This document shows positions 34,042-37,823 of a stretch of DNA of 37,823 bases, piece by piece. The DNA is from an uncultured Alphaproteobacteria bacterium (GTDB lineage Bacteria; Pseudomonadota; Alphaproteobacteria; HIMB59; GCA-002718135), in NCBI GenBank assembly GCA_902569865.1, contig CACFVT010000009.1:1-37823 (forward strand). The letters are read 5' to 3'. A program made the translations under genes and the position numbers. Below the pieces are notes generated by a model, which saw only the letters and a program-made list of their open reading frames with translations, searched no databases and was not told where the DNA came from. How positions within the stretch are numbered: the stretch's first letter is position 1; every line of letters begins with the position of its first letter.

Positions 34042-35202
34042 ATGAGCTTTAACAAACAAATATATGATATTTTTATTATTGGTGGTGGTATTAATGGGGC
34101 AGGTATAGCTAGAGATGCTGCTGGTAGAGGATTAAAAGTTTTTTTAGCAGAAAAAAATAAAGTGGGATCTGCTACTTCTTCATGGTCTTCAAAATTGATA
34201 CATGGTGGATTAAGATATCTTGAAAACTATGAGTTTAAATTAGTTAAAGAATCATTAAAAGAAAGAGAAGTCATTACAAGTATTGCCCCAACCATTACAA
34301 AACCTCTCCCTTTTGTTATTCCACATTCAAAAAAATTAAGATCGAAATTATTAATTAGATTGGGTTTATTTTTATATGATAATCTTGGAGGCAAAACAAA
34401 AATACCAAAATCATCAAAAATAAATTTTAATAAAAAATATAGTAATATTTTGAAATCACATTTTAAAGTTGGTTTTCAATACTATGATGTTCAGGTCGAT
34501 GATAAAAAACTTGTAGAGATGAATATTGAGGATGCAAAGAAAATGGGTGCTCATATTGTAGAAAATAGAAAAGTTATAAATGCAAATAGATCAAAAAAAG
34601 GTTGGGAAATTCTTCTTGATAATGATGAGGTAGTTAATTCTAAGATTTTAATTAATGCAGCTGGTCCCTGGATTAATGAGATAGTGAATAATGTAATTAA
34701 AGCTAATAAAAATAAATCAATTCGATTAGTGAAAGGAAGTCATATAATTATTAAAAAATTATATGATCAAGAAGTTGCATTTACATTGCAAAATGATGAT
34801 AATAGAATAGTTTTTGTAATTCCTTATAAGAATGTTTATTCTCTGATTGGTACCACTGAAGTGGATGTAAACTCTCCTGATAATCCTAAAATTTCAAATG
34901 GAGAAATAATTTATTTAATTAATACAATTAATAATCATTTTATTAAGCAAATTTCAGAAAAAGATATACTAGATACATTTTCAGGCATTAGACCATTAAT
35001 TGAGAATTTTAAAGATGCTTCAAAAGTTACAAGAGACTATGTATTTGATTTAAACCTTGAAAATAAAAACTCACCTTTACTAAATATATATGGAGGTAAG
35101 TTAACTACATATAGAAAATTGTCTGAGAACGTAATTGAAGAACTTACTCCTTATTTATCAATAAAAAATTCTAAGAACTGGACAGACACTAAAGCATTAT
35201 AA
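34042..35202 (+). CDS. glpD: FAD-dependent glycerol-3-phosphate dehydrogenase, C-terminally short
   Basis: 386 residues against about 500 in E. coli GlpD. The dinucleotide fold FIIGGGINGAGIARDAAGRG (first part about 12-24), the signature SSKLIHGGLRYLE, VRL-type loop RLVKGSHIII, and TFSGIRPL with YGGKLTTYRKL are all present, so the FAD and substrate domains look intact. The protein stops shortly after NWTDTKAL, exactly where the C-terminal helical (DAO_C) domain should begin. I found no remnant of that domain downstream in any frame. It would feed electrons from glycerol-3-phosphate to quinone and give dihydroxyacetone phosphate, if active without the domain. Confidence 0.85.
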   Translation: MSFNKQIYDIFIIGGGINGAGIARDAAGRGLKVFLAEKNKVGSATSSWSSKLIHGGLRYLENYEFKLVKESLKEREVITSIAPTITKPLPFVIPHSKKLRSKLLIRLGLFLYDNLGGKTKIPKSSKINFNKKYSNILKSHFKVGFQYYDVQVDDKKLVEMNIEDAKKMGAHIVENRKVINANRSKKGWEILLDNDEVVNSKILINAAGPWINEIVNNVIKANKNKSIRLVKGSHIIIKKLYDQEVAFTLQNDDNRIVFVIPYKNVYSLIGTTEVDVNSPDNPKISNGEIIYLINTINNHFIKQISEKDILDTFSGIRPLIENFKDASKVTRDYVFDLNLENKNSPLLNIYGGKLTTYRKLSENVIEELTPYLSIKNSKNWTDTKAL

Positions 35203-35203
35203 A

Positions 35204-35266
35204 AAGTATTCCTCATGCACAATCTTCTCATTTATGAGAGCAGAGAAGTTTACAAGAGGAATACTT
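35204..35266 (-). terminator. Long two-part hairpin between convergent genes
   Basis: AAGTATTCCTC (35204-35214) and GAGGAATACTT (35256-35266) form a perfect 11-bp outer stem; CTTCTC (35224-35229) and GAGAAG (35243-35248) form an inner 6-bp stem. Read on the minus strand the arm ends in a five-T run, so it could terminate the GH4-UgpC transcript, and possibly act weakly for glpD on the other strand. The loop is large for an intrinsic terminator. Confidence 0.5.
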
Positions 35267-35284
35267 CTTATAGGAGGAAATAAT

Positions 35285-35314
35285 ATGAAACTCTCTGCTC
35301 TATTAATATTATAA
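35285..35314 (+). CDS. Nine-codon reading frame with perfect Shine-Dalgarno
   Basis: AGGAGG at 35272-35277 lies 7 bases before ATG 35285, the best ribosome site in the window, but the frame MKLSALLIL ends after nine codons. No plus-strand gene follows before the convergent UgpC gene. The peptide looks like the beginning of a signal peptide, so it may be the remnant of a deleted exported protein gene; a leader peptide is the alternative. TCTCTGCTCT within it (35292-35301) can pair with AGAGCAGAGA (35237-35246) of the upstream hairpin. Confidence 0.3.
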   Translation: MKLSALLIL

Positions 35315-35398
35315 ATTATTAACAAATATTAACTATTCTTCTCCAAAACGCTTTGGAAAATCCCCCATTTTATGAGACATTAATAATTTTCGATTCTA

Positions 35399-36478
35399 CT
35401 ATCTAAAAGCTTGTTGTGAGCTATCAAATAAATGGCAATGAGAAGCTGAAAAACCAACTTTAACTGTATCTCCTACTTTAATATTTGAATCACCCTCGGT
35501 TTCGACAACTAGAGGTTCACCTTCTTTTTCTAGATAAAGGAATGTTCCTGATCCTAATTTTTCAACAACAAAAACTTTACTCTCCCAACTTCCATCACCA
35601 TCTTGATTAACAATTAGGTGTTCAGGACGAATACCTAATTGTACTGAATCACCTTCAGAGGCTGATGCTGAAGTTTTTGGAATACTGATTTTTGAAGATC
35701 CCATTAAATCTACTTCCGTCTTATCAATACTTTTACTTGTTATTTTAGTAGAGATAAAATTCATTTTAGGAGATCCAATAAATCCTCCTACAAATAAATT
35801 ATTTGGATCATTGTATAAATCCATAGGTGATCCTTTTTGTGAAACGATACCCTCATCAAGAACAACAATATCATTTGCTAGAGTCATTGCTTCAGTTTGA
35901 TCATGTGTTACATATATCATAGTTGCATTTAGTTGATCGTGCAGTTTTGCTAACTCAACACGCATTTGAACACGAAGTGCAGCATCTAGATTTGATAAAG
36001 GTTCATCAAATAAGAACACTTTTGGTTTACGAGTTATAGCTCTTCCAATAGCAACCCTTTGTCTTTGTCCACCTGATAATTGTTTAGGCTTTCTATGTAA
36101 GTAATCTTCAATTTGAAGTATTCTTGCTGCCTCTTGAACACGTTCATTAATTTCATCTTTTGATCTTTTCTCTAATTTTAGACCAAATGCCATATTATCG
36201 AAAACTGTCATGTGTGGGTATAAGGCATATGATTGGAAAACCATTGCAATGTTTCTTTGTTTTGGTGGTAGATCATTAACTACCTGACCATCAATAGAAA
36301 TAGTTCCTGAATTAATATCTTCTAATCCTGCAATCATTCTCAGCATAGTTGATTTACCACAACCTGATGGTCCAACTAAAACAGTAAAAGATTGACTTTT
36401 TATATCAAGAGATACGTCTTTAATAACATGCACATCTCCATAGTACTTATTAACTGTATTAATATTTATATCTGCCAC
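35399..36478 (-). CDS. ugpC: UgpC/MalK-type sugar ABC importer ATPase
   Basis: I start at GTG 36478 (359 residues), which follows AAGGAGG by about five bases and yields the usual beginning ADININTVNKYYGD; a TTG 27 bases upstream would put the ribosome site inside the gene. Walker A GPSGCGKST, Q-loop FQSYALYPHM, signature LSGGQRQR, Walker B VFLFDEPLSNLDA and H-loop THDQTEAM are intact. Residues from about 235 form the MalK-type regulatory domain with LGIRPEHL. It energises carbohydrate importers and may serve several. It follows the GH4 gene after 72 bases. It is the only such ATPase in the window, while the importer at 18044-21900 has none. Confidence 0.9.
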   Translation of the reverse strand: MADININTVNKYYGDVHVIKDVSLDIKSQSFTVLVGPSGCGKSTMLRMIAGLEDINSGTISIDGQVVNDLPPKQRNIAMVFQSYALYPHMTVFDNMAFGLKLEKRSKDEINERVQEAARILQIEDYLHRKPKQLSGGQRQRVAIGRAITRKPKVFLFDEPLSNLDAALRVQMRVELAKLHDQLNATMIYVTHDQTEAMTLANDIVVLDEGIVSQKGSPMDLYNDPNNLFVGGFIGSPKMNFISTKITSKSIDKTEVDLMGSSKISIPKTSASASEGDSVQLGIRPEHLIVNQDGDGSWESKVFVVEKLGSGTFLYLEKEGEPLVVETEGDSNIKVGDTVKVGFSASHCHLFDSSQQAFR

Positions 36479-36550
36479 TTCATCCTCCTTTGAGCGATCT
36501 TTCAAGTGTTAAAGATATTTTTTAGGGGAATATAAGATTAATTGCAAGGG

Positions 36551-37823
36551 CTATTTTAGATATCCAAGATATTCGTTTTGAAACTCTAGCATTGCATTTA
36601 ATAGTTTTTCTGCTGATTTAGCATTATCTACAACTGGATCAGCTAACATTGCTAAATATGCGCTATGTTTAGATTTATTTAGAACTGCATCAGTTGTTAA
36701 TTGTATAGTTCCTGTCTGGTTGTTAAGCAGCGCCCCAAACGTTGATGGATAATTTTTAAGTTCAATTCCTGATACTCCCTCTTTATTTAATATACCTGGA
36801 ACCTCGACAACAATCCCATTTGGGACCTGTGAAATATAATTTTTATTAGGAACATTAACAGCGGACTCTTCGATATTACTGTCATTTAATATTGCTTCTA
36901 TAATAGGCACTATCCTTTCTTGGTTTTTTGATTCTTCTTTATCAAAAAATTGATTATATGAAGAGTCATCTTCATAAAATGAAAGACACCTTTTTTTATA
37001 GTTATCATAAAAATCAATGATCGCTTCATGATCGGCAACACTGTAAGCCCATTGTAAGTATTCTCCAAGGTGACTATCTGTTGTTATTGGTAAATATCCA
37101 TATTGTTTATATAACTCAAAGAACACACCTCTTTCTGCACCTGGTTTTGATGGGTGACCTTCATGCTCATTTACAAGATTGGAATAATAATCATAAAATT
37201 TTTGTTTAATAATAGGATAGCCATCCTTTCCAGTATCTTTATATTTAGCTTCAAGAAGAATACTAAAATGATTTAAACCACCAGCTTTGATTTCTATGTT
37301 GGAAAAATCAGTCTCCATGATCATTGGTAATTGGCGTTCCATAGAAGCAATCTCATGACACAGACCTGTGAATTTTAAATCTGGATACTTTGTTGTAACT
37401 GCATGACAAATTCTTTGCATAGGATTTGAATAATTAAATACAAATGCATCAGGACAAATTTGAATAATATCATCACAGATTTCTATAATAACTGGAGCTA
37501 TCCTAAGAGAATGAAATAATCCACCTGGACCACCGTTTTCTCCATATATTTGTTTAATACCGTACTGAAGTGGCAGCTTCCAATCTTGATCCCATAGGTC
37601 AAATCTTTTACCTATTTCAATAGATATTATGCAAAAAGTAGCATCTTTTAAAGCTTCTTTTCTATTTGTTGTTGCAACAATGCTGAAATTTACTCCTAGT
37701 TTTTCTTTATACTTGTTAGCAATTTCTTCAGTGTTAATTAGAGTTATTGGATGAAGTTTTTTGGAAGAGATACCTTACTAGCAATAATTATTGCTTCTCT
37801 TGTTGTGCCCTTGCAAATGTCCT
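36551..37823 (-). CDS. GH4-family glycosidase, 5' partial, apparent frameshift
   Basis: The GH4 family hydrolyses glycosides with NAD+ and Mn2+ by an oxidation-elimination route. The open frame extends beyond the first ATG (37420) up to 37774 and contains ISIEIGKRFD, YGENGGPGG and NYSNPM. Then GLCHE and AGGLNHFSI supply the metal-binding Cys and His. An in-frame stop lies at 37775-37777, but another frame continues (DICKGTTREAIIIASKVSLPK) to the window edge; a single extra T in the T-run at 37757-37762 would join both into SLPKKLHPITLIN. So the gene has a one-base deletion there (real mutation or sequencing error), and its NAD+-binding N terminus is off the right edge. Substrate is probably an alpha-glycoside or galactoside; it pairs with the UgpC gene. 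Confidence 0.82.

Noticed and set aside
36479-36505. TTG start for the UgpC gene nine codons upstream.
   Set aside because: The AAGGAGG ribosome site lies inside that extension and the GTG start gives the normal family N terminus.
1-37823. tRNA, rRNA, CRISPR, insertion sequence or prophage genes.
   Set aside because: No cloverleaf, conserved rRNA segment, regularly spaced repeat, transposase or integrase motif was seen by reading; a tRNAscan or Infernal run was not possible.

Overview
The window is AT-rich, densely packed bacterial DNA with short intergenic gaps, frequent 1-11 nt gene overlaps and several TTG or GTG starts. Base composition and gene content (paired amine-type glutamine synthetases, a betaine-type Rieske oxygenase, a gamma-butyrobetaine-type dioxygenase, EamA exporters, sugar ABC importers) suggest a streamlined marine alphaproteobacterium of the Pelagibacterales or HIMB59/AEGEAN-169 kind. 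That placement is inferred from style and content; there is no rRNA or marker gene to prove it. I see no tRNA, rRNA, CRISPR array, transposase or phage gene, and no gene-free stretch above 300 bases.

Left part (1-5544): the 3' part of a nuclease-fold gene, an exported six-blade kelch protein, a small MarR-like protein, a GlnT/GmaS-type glutamine synthetase and two EamA transporters. Region 5545-14972 looks like amine and betaine catabolism. A minus-strand operon runs Rieske oxygenase, gloA, cupin, a second divergent glutamine synthetase homologue and a MetX-like alpha/beta hydrolase. It is divergent from a gamma-butyrobetaine-dioxygenase-like gene. A second minus-strand operon is galK-like kinase, aldehyde dehydrogenase and M24 metallopeptidase.

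The centre (15001-27560) is a plus-strand amino-sugar island: cytoplasmic GH20 hexosaminidase, Gfo/Idh/MocA oxidoreductase, a MalF-type permease, two tandem near-identical MalG-type permeases, a solute-binding protein, a SIS protein, NagA, a NagB-II-type SIS deaminase, a GMC oxidoreductase and an enolase-superfamily dehydratase. The order suggests uptake of an N-acetylhexosamine-containing oligosaccharide, internal trimming, deacetylation and deamination, with an extra oxidative branch. No ATPase and no recognisable GlcNAc kinase lies inside the island; a UgpC/MalK-type ATPase sits at 35399-36478.

Right part: a minus-strand operon of luciferase-like monooxygenase, a TPP enzyme resembling sulfoacetaldehyde acetyltransferase, and an alpha/beta hydrolase (27603-31248). 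Then come two HAD phosphatases, an ICMT-like methyltransferase, a glycerate-3-kinase-type P-loop kinase, and a GlpD homologue without its C-terminal domain (34042-35202). After a structured gap with a 9-codon reading frame, the minus strand carries the UgpC ATPase and a GH4 glycosidase that runs off the right edge and shows an apparent single-base frameshift in a homopolymer.
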